Below, piece after piece: positions 16,943 to 24,449 of a stretch of 64,000 nt of DNA. The stretch is taken from the NCBI GenBank assembly GCA_963792815.1, contig CAWBXR010000007.1, forward strand, positions 124,001-188,000, read 5' to 3'. Both the position numbers and the translations under genes were made by a program. The DNA is from JARRPM01 sp963792815. Its GTDB lineage: Bacteria; Pseudomonadota; Gammaproteobacteria; Pseudomonadales; Halieaceae. Numbering within the stretch: the first letter of the stretch is position 1; each line of letters starts with the position of its first letter. The notes below the pieces were generated by a model that was not told the origin of the DNA, made no database searches, and saw only the letters and a program-made list of their open reading frames with translations.

Positions 16943-19816
16943 TTAAAAGCCACCGTATAAGGTAAATGCAGCCCAGTAGAATGGATGCGGAGTATCTTTC
17001 ATGGCCTTCACTTGCGCATGTCGGAGGGCAGCGGCCGGTGCTTCCCCGCTGGAGCACGCTCTGTAGAAGCTGGCCATGAACTGCGCCGTGTGCTGATCGT
17101 CGATGGGCCACGCAGAGGCCAGTACCCGGGCTGTGCCGGCGACCAGGAAGGCCCGGACGAGGCCCACCATTTCATCTCCGCAGCTCTGTTCGGACAGCCC
17201 GGTTTCGCAGGCGCTGAGCACCACCAGTCCAGGTTGCAGATGCAGTGTTTCCGCCAGTTCGACGGTGAGAGCACCATCGTAAAGATGCAGCGCTGAGAAC
17301 ATGGGATTGTCAGTGCGAAACTGCGCGTGGCACGCAAGGTGTACCACACTGGCTTGGCCGGCATGGCCTTGCACGGCAGCGAGTGTCGCCTGCTCGCCGA
17401 CGAACACTTTGGCATTGTCAAACAAGCTGCCGATAAAATTTGCCTCCTCTGCTGCGTGTGGCAGCCGGCTGGACTCTCCCAACACGAACACTTGCCGCGG
17501 CGCGAGCGTCTGACGCAGGTAGCCGCGCATGGCCAACGGTGCGCTCGGCACCACCGCCAACTCGAAACGTTCGGCCAGGGCGGCGCTGCCATCGTGCAGT
17601 GCGGCAAAGGGAAGCCACGCCAGTTGGCCATGTGGCACCACCAGCAGCCGGTGGCAGATGTCGAGAGTGGGAGCAATGGGTGCCCACACCAGCGCATGCA
17701 ACTGCTGCATGCGGATAAGGGCGCGATGCGTCAGTATCTGGATATGCCCGTGTACCGGAGCGGCGCCGCGGCCCAGGGTCTCAATTTGAAATCGCGCCGC
17801 GCGCAGTGCATCGAGTACCTGGCACCAGGACGCGAGATTGCGATGTACAGTGACACCAGTGGGCTTCAGAACACAGGCGAACAGCTCATCACCTTGCACA
17901 CCGTATTCGACCAGGGCATCTGCTTCGCCCAACAGCGTCTGGAGTGCAGCGATGGTGACGCGGCAGTCGGTGTAGTCGCCGGCTGAGGTACTGCCCGACC
18001 CGAACGGTGATTTCACGCTGGCAGGCACCGCCATCCGTGCGCGCCGCGCCTGCTCCAACAATTCCATTTCCACGCTGCGCGCCTCCTGCGAGAGGACTTG
18101 GGACGATTCACCCTCCTCCTCCCTGCGTTGTGCCAGGCGGTACAACCAGTTCAAACGGTCGCGTAAATTCCGGGTGGCTTCACTATGCTCGCTGTTCTCT
18201 GAGTGGATCAGGCGTTCGCCAAGCGAGCGCGCGCGCACTCGCTCAAGCTGGAATAGAACTTCGGCGGCCAGAGCTGCGCACGGTGAAGCGGCGTGCGCCT
18301 GCAGGGACATTTGCAGCAGCGCGTGATACGGGCGAAGGTGGTCGCTGAGAAAGGCGCTGCGCAGATCGTCTCCTGGTAGTGCACGCCGCTGGTCCTCAAA
18401 GAGCTCGATGGCCGCACCCAGGGCCGTCCGCGCGGCCGCAAGGTCGCCTCTTGCCTGGGCGGCCAAGCCCAGGCCTGTCAGACAGCGCACCTCTACGGTC
18501 ACCAATTGCATTACGCGTGCCCGACCCAGCGTATCATCATACAAGTCGCTGGCGTCCTCGACCTTGCCTGCGCTTAAATATGCATCTGCTCTCAGGACAT
18601 CAGCGCGCACGGAACCGTCGGTGAGATCGGTCGTCCCGAAGCCGATAGCTGCCTGTGCCGCCAAGGCCTGCGCAAGCCCGGGATCACCCGCTGACAGAGC
18701 CAGTTCTGCACGTGCCAGGCTGACCGTTGACTCGCCCACGCCGATGCCTTGCTGAACGAACAAGTCTGTAGCCCGTGAGAACGACACCGAGGCGCTTTCA
18801 GGTTGCGCCAACAGTGCTTGCGCACGACCGAGCTGGACATACGTCCACGCCTGTTCGTCCGGAAAATTCAGCCGTTCAAAATGCCTGATGGCCTGCTCGA
18901 AGAGTGCCGACGCCTCTGGTAATAACCGTAACTCAAGATACGCGTCACCGAGTTGCTTCTCGGCGGTTGCCAGATGCTGCGGCATTCCGAGCAATTCGTA
19001 GCGCCGTCGCGAGTTTTCGAATCCAGCTAGAGACATATGGTATTGACCGCGCGCGAGATGGACCAGTGCCACGGATTCATCAACCAGGGCCTCCAGCACA
19101 GGAAAGCCATGGGTGGCGGCGCGCATCCGGGCCCGAGCATAGATGCGCAGTGCTTCGTCGAAGTCGCCTAGCCCAGTCAAGGCATTGCCTGTGTTTATAT
19201 CGGCCATGACCGAGAGCTCGCGATCGCCGACGCGGGCAAATAATACTGCCGCCGAGCGGGATTCACGCGCCGCCTCGGCGTAAGCGCCAAGACGTTCGTG
19301 CAATGCACTGAGATTAAGACTGACTTTACCAGCGGAACGCATATCGCCCAGCTCGATAAAGGCTTGCCCTGCCCGCTCTGCGCATTCGGTGGCCGCCGCA
19401 TACTGGCCCAGCATGGACAGGGCCATGATCTTGGGTACCTGGGTCTGCGCTGCGTGACCGGCATCTCCCAGGCCGCTGAAGGCCCCGGTCGCCGTATCGA
19501 GGCGCTCTACTGCCTGTGCCATTTCCCCGCGAGTCAGGTGGGCAATCCCCATCGCCCAGTCGGCGACAGCTTGCGCTTCAATACACTGTGGGGCACCGAA
19601 TATGGCGGTGGATTGAATAACCAGGCTCTGAAGTACTTCGGCGGTGTCGGCCGCGCGCGCCGGTTCGCTGCTCCAGGACGCGTAACATAGATTCTTCAAC
19701 GCCCATGCCACGGCCAGCAAATCTTCAGCCGAGTCGGGGATAAAGGGCGCAGCGCCGGGCTCAAGCAGCTGGCGCGCGGTATCGGCCGCGGTCGACCCAG
19801 TCGCCGTTTCTCTCAC
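16943..19816 (-). CDS. TPR-CHAT caspase-like protease
   Basis: About 957 residues. The N-terminal two thirds are tandem TPR-like helices (for example AGKVSLNLSALHERLGAYAEAARE, in repeated A/G/Y patterns); the C-terminal third is a CHAT domain. The His-Cys dyad of this clan CD family is visible: H830 in VHLACHAQF and C870 in LSACETGLSEQ. No signal peptide is seen, so it is cytoplasmic. GTG 19816 is chosen because it lies just after the upstream gene's stop at 19830. CHAT proteases act in prokaryotic conflict and stress pathways; the substrate here is unknown. Confidence 0.9.
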   Translation of the reverse strand: MRETATGSTAADTARQLLEPGAAPFIPDSAEDLLAVAWALKNLCYASWSSEPARAADTAEVLQSLVIQSTAIFGAPQCIEAQAVADWAMGIAHLTRGEMAQAVERLDTATGAFSGLGDAGHAAQTQVPKIMALSMLGQYAAATECAERAGQAFIELGDMRSAGKVSLNLSALHERLGAYAEAARESRSAAVLFARVGDRELSVMADINTGNALTGLGDFDEALRIYARARMRAATHGFPVLEALVDESVALVHLARGQYHMSLAGFENSRRRYELLGMPQHLATAEKQLGDAYLELRLLPEASALFEQAIRHFERLNFPDEQAWTYVQLGRAQALLAQPESASVSFSRATDLFVQQGIGVGESTVSLARAELALSAGDPGLAQALAAQAAIGFGTTDLTDGSVRADVLRADAYLSAGKVEDASDLYDDTLGRARVMQLVTVEVRCLTGLGLAAQARGDLAAARTALGAAIELFEDQRRALPGDDLRSAFLSDHLRPYHALLQMSLQAHAASPCAALAAEVLFQLERVRARSLGERLIHSENSEHSEATRNLRDRLNWLYRLAQRREEEGESSQVLSQEARSVEMELLEQARRARMAVPASVKSPFGSGSTSAGDYTDCRVTIAALQTLLGEADALVEYGVQGDELFACVLKPTGVTVHRNLASWCQVLDALRAARFQIETLGRGAAPVHGHIQILTHRALIRMQQLHALVWAPIAPTLDICHRLLVVPHGQLAWLPFAALHDGSAALAERFELAVVPSAPLAMRGYLRQTLAPRQVFVLGESSRLPHAAEEANFIGSLFDNAKVFVGEQATLAAVQGHAGQASVVHLACHAQFRTDNPMFSALHLYDGALTVELAETLHLQPGLVVLSACETGLSEQSCGDEMVGLVRAFLVAGTARVLASAWPIDDQHTAQFMASFYRACSSGEAPAAALRHAQVKAMKDTPHPFYWAAFTLYGGF

Positions 19817-19829
19817 GGAATGGCGGTGC

Positions 19830-20408
19830 TCATGCTGGTTGTTCCCCAAGAACGACGGGGGGCAGCACAATCTCGTCGCTGCCAAGTTGCAATCTCAGGC
19901 GATAGGTCCCAGGGCTTATGTCGTCCAGCCGAAACTCCCCCAACTCATCCAGTGGCGTGACCCGGCTCCCGACCAGGGTCTCGCTATCGCCTGGCTGGTT
20001 ATACCCGGGTTCTGCTTCCGAACCGGGGGAGCGAAAATCAGCCACGAGCTCTATCGTTCCGGTCTCATCAGGCCCCAGGACCTGCCCCGTCAGGGTGAAT
20101 GTGTCGGCCACGCGGGCGATACGCAGATCGACGTCGCGTCCACTGGCGCTGAACAGCAGCTGTCGTGCATCCGAGCCAGCGGAACGCATAGCGAAAGCGC
20201 CTGCCGGGCGTGCCCAACTGTCAAAACTCAACACCGCGTGAATAATATTGCCGACCGCTTCGGTGAGACCACTGTGGGCCTTGGGCTGAGCTTTGGGCCA
20301 CAGGTCAATCGCCGATTGCAGCATCGCCGGAGGGGCATCCGGCAAACGTGCAGCGCGCTGGACGAGCTCGGTGAATTCATCGTCTGTCAGGCTGTCAATT
20401 GGCTTCAT
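19830..20408 (-). CDS. Hypothetical protein between ECF sigma and CHAT genes
   Basis: A cytoplasmic protein of 192 residues without signal or membrane segment. The first 70 residues are helical (LTDDEFTELVQRAARLPDAPPAMLQSAIDLWP). The rest is beta-rich, including FTLTGQVLGPDETGTIELV and FRLDDISPGTYRLRLQLGSDEIVLPPVVL, the pattern of carboxypeptidase-regulatory-like sandwiches. Its stop is 14 nt from the CHAT start. By position it may be a soluble anti-sigma factor or adaptor of the CHAT protease; no motif proves this. Confidence 0.65.
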   Translation of the reverse strand: MKPIDSLTDDEFTELVQRAARLPDAPPAMLQSAIDLWPKAQPKAHSGLTEAVGNIIHAVLSFDSWARPAGAFAMRSAGSDARQLLFSASGRDVDLRIARVADTFTLTGQVLGPDETGTIELVADFRSPGSEAEPGYNQPGDSETLVGSRVTPLDELGEFRLDDISPGTYRLRLQLGSDEIVLPPVVLGEQPA

Positions 20409-20532
20409 GATGTCACGATACGCAGAAAACTATGTAAGACAGAGTGGCGAGCGGGCGGGGAAATACATGGAAAGTTCATCCGCCCTTTATTGTCAGGTAG
20501 CCTTTGCTCTTCCCTCATTGCGGTATCCCTCT

Positions 20533-21114
20533 TCAATCGCCGACCAGGCGGCGAAGTTTGTCCAGGCAGCGCGCGCGTGTCGGTCCAATGCTGCCCACGG
20601 TCATACACATACGTCGAGCGACTTCCTCGTACGCCAGTTTCGCGTCTTCATCACGAAACAACAGCAACAGCAGGTCTCGACAGCGCTCATCCAGCCGATC
20701 CATGGCACCGCGCACCTGGTGCAGCTGCTGTAGTTCGTCCATAGCCTCCTCGGCGCCGGGCGAGTCGTCTGCCAGGTCCCATTCCAGACCCTGCGCATCG
20801 CCCTGGCTACTGTGGGTTATCGACACCATGCGTTGGCCGCGATTGCGTTGCAGCAGGGCCTCTCGTTTGGCAGTCGTGACAATCCAGGCTTGCAGTCGGC
20901 TGGGGTCTGCGATGCGCGGCAGGTGTTCAACAAGGCGCTCGAAAACGGTTTGAAACACATCCGCGGCGGTGTGCTCATCGAGCCCCATGCGCCTGACGAT
21001 CGCGTAAACCAGCCGCTGGTAGCGCTGCACCAGAGCTGACCAGGCCGCGCCGTCACCAGCGATGCAGCGCGCCACCAGAATGGTATCGTCGTGATTGCCA
21101 GGGGCTTTGGACAT
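20533..21114 (-). CDS. ECF-type RNA polymerase sigma factor (island operon 2)
   Basis: 193 residues. Region 2 (WSALVQRYQRLVYAIVRRMGLDEHTAADVFQTVFERLVEHL) and region 4 (LDERCRDLLLLLFRDEDAKLAYEEVARRMCMTVGSIGPTRARCLDKLRRL) are complete. The GSIGPTRAR recognition helix is typical of sigma factors found with CHAT genes. No zinc anti-sigma gene follows; instead a soluble unknown protein and the TPR-CHAT gene do, after a 124-bp gap. It is distinct in sequence from the sigma factor at 7.9 kb. Confidence 0.9.
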   Translation of the reverse strand: MSKAPGNHDDTILVARCIAGDGAAWSALVQRYQRLVYAIVRRMGLDEHTAADVFQTVFERLVEHLPRIADPSRLQAWIVTTAKREALLQRNRGQRMVSITHSSQGDAQGLEWDLADDSPGAEEAMDELQQLHQVRGAMDRLDERCRDLLLLLFRDEDAKLAYEEVARRMCMTVGSIGPTRARCLDKLRRLVGD

Positions 21115-21265
21115 AGATACCTGTAGTTGTATGAGGGCATGAAATGGGCGCCTCGACCGAACCTCGAATCTTATACCGGTTACATGCTGAAATCATCTTT
21201 TAGCCAGGTTCATGACCTGGATTGTCCGGTCATGCAATGCGGGCGAATCTGCATTAAATGGCCGA

Positions 21266-21457
21266 AAGGTCAACTTGAACACCGTGTTTGCCGGCCAGTA
21301 TGTGGGCAAAAGAGAGGTTGCTGACGAGATCTGGGTTGCCGGAAGGCCGTACCCCAGCTTTATGGATTATGGCCTGGGATTCTTTGATCAGGACGAGAAC
21401 AGGGTGGAGTCAGTGGGGGTGAACCCATTCGCTCCAAAAGTGTTACCTATGTCCTAG
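21266..21457 (+). pseudogene. IS481-like transposase C-terminal remnant
   Basis: The frame KVNLNTVFAGQYVG...EIWV...SFMDYGLGFFD...NPFAPKVLPMS matches the conserved tail of a common integrase-core transposase group. Only the last 60 or so residues survive, with an in-frame 18-nt insertion after IWV. Two copies of TGTTACCTATGTCC (21441-21454, 21466-21479) follow, probably from the element end. The rest of 21115-22451 (1.3 kb) is degenerate and holds no gene I can defend. Confidence 0.65.
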
Positions 21458-21546
21458 GAATAAACTGTTACCTATGTCCCCGGAAAGGACCCTACTGGCT
21501 CGCCGACCATGCGCACGGTCCCGCCACAACCCAGCCAGTCTTAGTG

Positions 21547-21684
21547 ATGCATATGTACGAACACTCCTATCAAATTGATTACGGGGCAGCGTCGGCAAAG
21601 TATATTGACGCCTTCTTCAAGAACATCCAATGGGAAGCCGTTGCCGACCGCATGGAAACTGCGCTGCAGACGCGCAACGGGTAA
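21547..21684 (+). CDS. Possible 45-residue small protein or gene fragment
   Basis: ATG 21547 opens a frame with reasonable composition (YEHSYQIDYGAASAKYIDAFF, then NIQWEAVADRMETALQTRNG) and stops at 21684. It lies just after the transposase remnant in a degenerate part of the island. No SD is obvious and I know no homologue. It may be the end of a lost gene. Confidence 0.2.
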   Translation: MHMYEHSYQIDYGAASAKYIDAFFKNIQWEAVADRMETALQTRNG

Positions 21685-22364
21685 AACTACTGCCGCACCT
21701 CCTAATCGGGCGATGCATCACCTCATTCGCTACGAGTGGCATGTTGCCGCCAAGGAGGCATTGGATTCAATCGGTAGTTCAGGTCGCGCATCTGTGTTTT
21801 CCTGTCTGGTAAGTGTTTCTGACCAACCACAGGCTCGTAGCCTGACTGGGTCCGCTTGCGCGGTACGGTCTCGGGACACAACTCCCGTTCAACCTGAGAT
21901 GCCTGGTTGCAGGCGACGTAGCTACTCTTCTGGTGAAGATGGCACTACGTGGTCCAATTGACTCCAACTGCGAGTCCTTGCTAATGGTGAAAGATCACCT
22001 CCTTTTTAGTTGAGCGGCACCATTGATCCGCGGGGTTAAAAGAGACCGTGACAGGCACGGCGGTACGTGACGCGTGCTGGAAAACCAGCGGCGAATGGAA
22101 ACGGCCGTGGCCGTCAAGATGGGCGAGACGCCCGGGGATTGAACAAAGAGCTGACAGCCTGAGGCTGGCGCGTCACGAGAGCTCCGCTGACGCTGGGTAC
22201 CGCTTTTGCCAGTTTGGCTGGCGAGGGCGGCGTCCCTCATCCACATTACCGCTGTGGCCGCGTTTAGAACCGTTTCGGGTGTTCAGTGGGGCCAGTGTAG
22301 TTGGAGCAAACTCGCCGGTAACCCATCAATTCGACCGGGATGCGCCGCCGTTCGGGGCTGCGCC

Positions 22365-22405
22365 GCCCTCGTCACTACCGCGCTGCGCTCGCTAGTGACG
22401 AGGGC
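22365..22405. repeat. Perfect 13-bp inverted repeat (hairpin)
   Basis: GCCCTCGTCACTA (22365-22377) pairs exactly with TAGTGACGAGGGC (22393-22405) around a 15-nt GC-rich loop. It lies just downstream of the alpA-like gene's stop. There is no T-tract, so it is not a classical terminator; it may be a REP-like palindrome or a recombination hairpin. Confidence 0.6.
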
Positions 22406-22451
22406 GAGACCAATCAGTTTCCGTTGAAGGCCACCCTGTAAAGATCCCAAC

Positions 22452-22727
22452 TCAGTGATTGGCATGTTGCTCCGCGCCGTTTCCAGTGGAAACACCAGGT
22501 CCGCTCGATTGCGCGCAATTAGATACGCGTCCTGCACCTCGCGTTCTTAGCTGCTCTTGCTCATGCTCCCACCCCTCTACATCCGTGAGTCTCCAGCGAG
22601 TGCAACCTGCGGAAAGTTTAATGGGGCCAGGAAATCGTTTAGCTTGAGCCCAGCGCCAAATCGTGGCGCGACTGACCTGATACCGGTCAGCCAGAGCTCT
22701 GTCTGTTATGAAGTTGGCCTGATGCAT
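22452..22727 (-). CDS. AlpA-family transcriptional regulator / excisionase-like protein
   Basis: 91 residues. The core LADRYQVSRATIWRWAQAKRFPGPIKL followed by CTRWRLTDVEGWEHEQE is the AlpA winged-helix motif, including the family's FP-x-P-x-K-L and RW-x-x-x-DVE-x-W pattern. In P4-like elements AlpA proteins activate the integrase or promote excision. It lies 315 bp inside attR, at the opposite end from the integrase. No strong SD is seen before ATG 22727. The interval 22728-23042 shows no gene. Confidence 0.82.
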   Translation of the reverse strand: MHQANFITDRALADRYQVSRATIWRWAQAKRFPGPIKLSAGCTRWRLTDVEGWEHEQEQLRTRGAGRVSNCAQSSGPGVSTGNGAEQHANH

Positions 22728-23042
22728 AATGTTTACTCGCTCGACGATGTGAGACCAGTAGTTACATTCTGCCTATTTTCTATTCGATCACGAGCACTTA
22801 TCGAAACGGTGTGGTGCGCTGTTGTTGCTATTCCAGCCCGATCCCGAGATTCATATATAGGGCCTTGCCACCGCCACTCCGCCATCTTGAAAGATCCTTA
22901 GAGTTTCTCATGCGGCTGGCACCGCCCATCACGCTTGAGCCTGCTACAGGTCCAAAGCGCTTATTTCGTTGTTGGCTATTTTGTTGGCTATTCGCGGCAG
23001 ACTTTACTAAGTGCTTGATTTAAAAGTCTTTATTCTAGATAT

Positions 23043-23065
23043 TGGAGGCGACCCAGACAGCCACA
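23043..23065 (+). repeat. attR: right copy of the 23-bp repeat, forming the ffs 3' end
   Basis: Exact copy of 3321-3343. On the minus strand it supplies the last bases of the 4.5S RNA, including the CTGGGTCGCC side of the terminal stem, so the RNA gene is rebuilt after insertion. Confidence 0.85.
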
Positions 23066-23156
23066 CCCCGGCACACGAGTCGATAATTACCGTTGCTCCC
23101 TTCCGGGCCTGGCGGGGTTCACTATCTATCGTTGCGAGGGGACCGCCTGGATCACC
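23044..23156 (-). ncRNA. ffs: 4.5S signal recognition particle RNA
   Basis: On the minus strand the apical SRP domain is clear: CCAGGCCCGGAAGGGAGCAAC, with its GGAA tetraloop and asymmetric loop, preceded by CCCTCGCAACG and followed by CGTGTGCCGGGGTGTGGCTG. The terminal stem pairs GGTGATCCAG (5' end near 23156) with CTGGGTCGCC (3' end near 23046). It binds Ffh to target membrane proteins. The natural T6 terminator tract is no longer next to it; it now lies beyond the island at 3315-3320. Confidence 0.92.
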
Positions 23157-23249
23157 ATAGCGCCTGCGAAGAGTCAGAGTCAGGCTCGCAGGAGGCGCGT
23201 ATTGTGCGCGAATCGTATTGGCGCTGCAAGCCGGGATCCAATTTCCGGC

Positions 23250-23285
23250 TTGACTCGTATGTTAGACGACGTAACATAATGTTAC
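23250..23285 (+). promoter_or_regulatory. Promoter with palindromic operator before the RND operon
   Basis: TTGACT (23250-23255) and CATAAT/AACATA (about 23273-23280) form a candidate sigma70 promoter. The perfect palindrome GTAACAT-A-ATGTTAC (23271-23285) lies over the -10 region. A TetR gene ends the same operon, so auto-repression at this palindrome is likely but inferred. Confidence 0.55.
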
Positions 23286-23307
23286 TTACTCTTACATGCA
23301 GGGCGCC

Positions 23308-24448
23308 ATGAGCCAGAATGCAGAAGTCTCCGGCGACAGATCCGGTCGCAGGTCCTCCAGTCTTATAGCAATCGCTGCAGCCATCGGGCTTGTGGTGGTC
23401 GTGACGGGCATCCTGGAGGCGCGCGTGGCCCTCACAGACGGGGTAGAACCGAAAAACCCACTGGCGGTGGACCGGGTGGCCTTCGAGGTACGGGACAGCT
23501 ACACGCGACCGGTATCCTACCTCGGCCTGGTGACGGCTGGCCGCAAGGCTACCCTGGGTTTCGAGATCCCCGGCCAGATCGCCATACTGGAGCTGCGCGA
23601 GGGTGACCCGGTAGTACTTGGCCAGGAGCTGGCGCGCCTCGATACCGATGCGCTACAGGCCAGGCGCAAGGCGACCGCCGCGGAACTCGAGCAGGCCCGC
23701 ACCGAACTCGAGCTGGCCCAGCTCAAATCTGACCGGCAAAAGGAACTCAGTATCACCGGAGCCGTATCGAAGGAGGCCTTTGACGATACCCGCCTGCGAG
23801 CACGGGCACTCACCTCCCAGGTAGAGGCTGTCGAGGCGCGCCTGGCCAGTATTGATATCGAACTGGAAAAGTCCAGGCTCCTGGCACCCTACGACGGTGT
23901 TATCGCCGACCGCTATGTCTACCAGGGGGCCGTGGTCAGCGCCGGCACCCCCGTGGTAAGGCTGGTAGAACTGACCCACCAGGAGGCCCAGATCGGCGTT
24001 CCCGCCACCATGGTAGGCACAGCTTGAGATCGGCGGGCAGTACAGCCTGACACTGCGTGACAAGTCGCTGCAGGCGCGTTTGTTGGCAGTAAGGCCCGAC
24101 GTCGACCCGGTCACGCGCACGACCTCGGCGGTGTTCGCAATTCCGCCCGAGGTAAAAGCGCTCGATGGTGAACCCATCACGCTGGATCACCGGGAACAGG
24201 TAAAGATGCGCGGCGGCTGGCTGCCTATGGCGGCGCTGCTGGAAGGCCAGCGTGGTACCTGGAACGTGTTGCGGATAGAGCCGGATGGCGATTTGTACCG
24301 GACGACCCGGGAATCGGTGGAGGTGCTGGATATCCAGGGCGACCGTGTCTACGTCTTCGGCACCCTGCCCGACGGCGCCTGGGTCGTGGCGGACGGTATT
24401 CACCGCATCACGCCGGGCACCCTGGTACGCGTGGCGGAGGGCAACTGA
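23308..24448 (+). CDS. RND efflux periplasmic adaptor (membrane fusion protein), frameshifted near 24022
   Basis: An N-terminal membrane anchor (SLIAIAAAIGLVVVVTGIL) is followed by a lipoyl half (GFEIPGQIAILELREGDPVVLGQELARLD), a coiled-coil hairpin, the second lipoyl half (LLAPYDGVIADRYVYQGAVVSAGTPVVRL) and beta-barrel parts. The frame stops at TGA 24025-24027, but the domain continues one base out of phase (LEIGGQYSLTLRDK...) to 24448, consistent with one extra base near 24020. ATG 23308 is preferred over 23296. The pump gene starts 1 nt after the stop. Confidence 0.85.
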
Positions 24449-24449
24449 G

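Larger units (their letters stand above)
3321..23065. mobile_element. Genomic island integrated in the ffs (4.5S RNA) 3' end
   Basis: A 23-bp perfect direct repeat starting TGGAGGCGACCC bounds 19.7 kb. The right copy is the 3' strand of the SRP RNA terminal stem. The left copy lies 255 bp before a P4-type tyrosine integrase. An AlpA-like regulator lies about 315 bp inside the right end. Cargo: winged-helix protein, MntP, porin, two ECF sigma modules, two subtilisins, a TPR-CHAT protease and a transposase remnant. I see no conjugation or phage structural genes. Integration in the 3' end of small RNA genes is typical of this integrase class. Confidence 0.85.
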
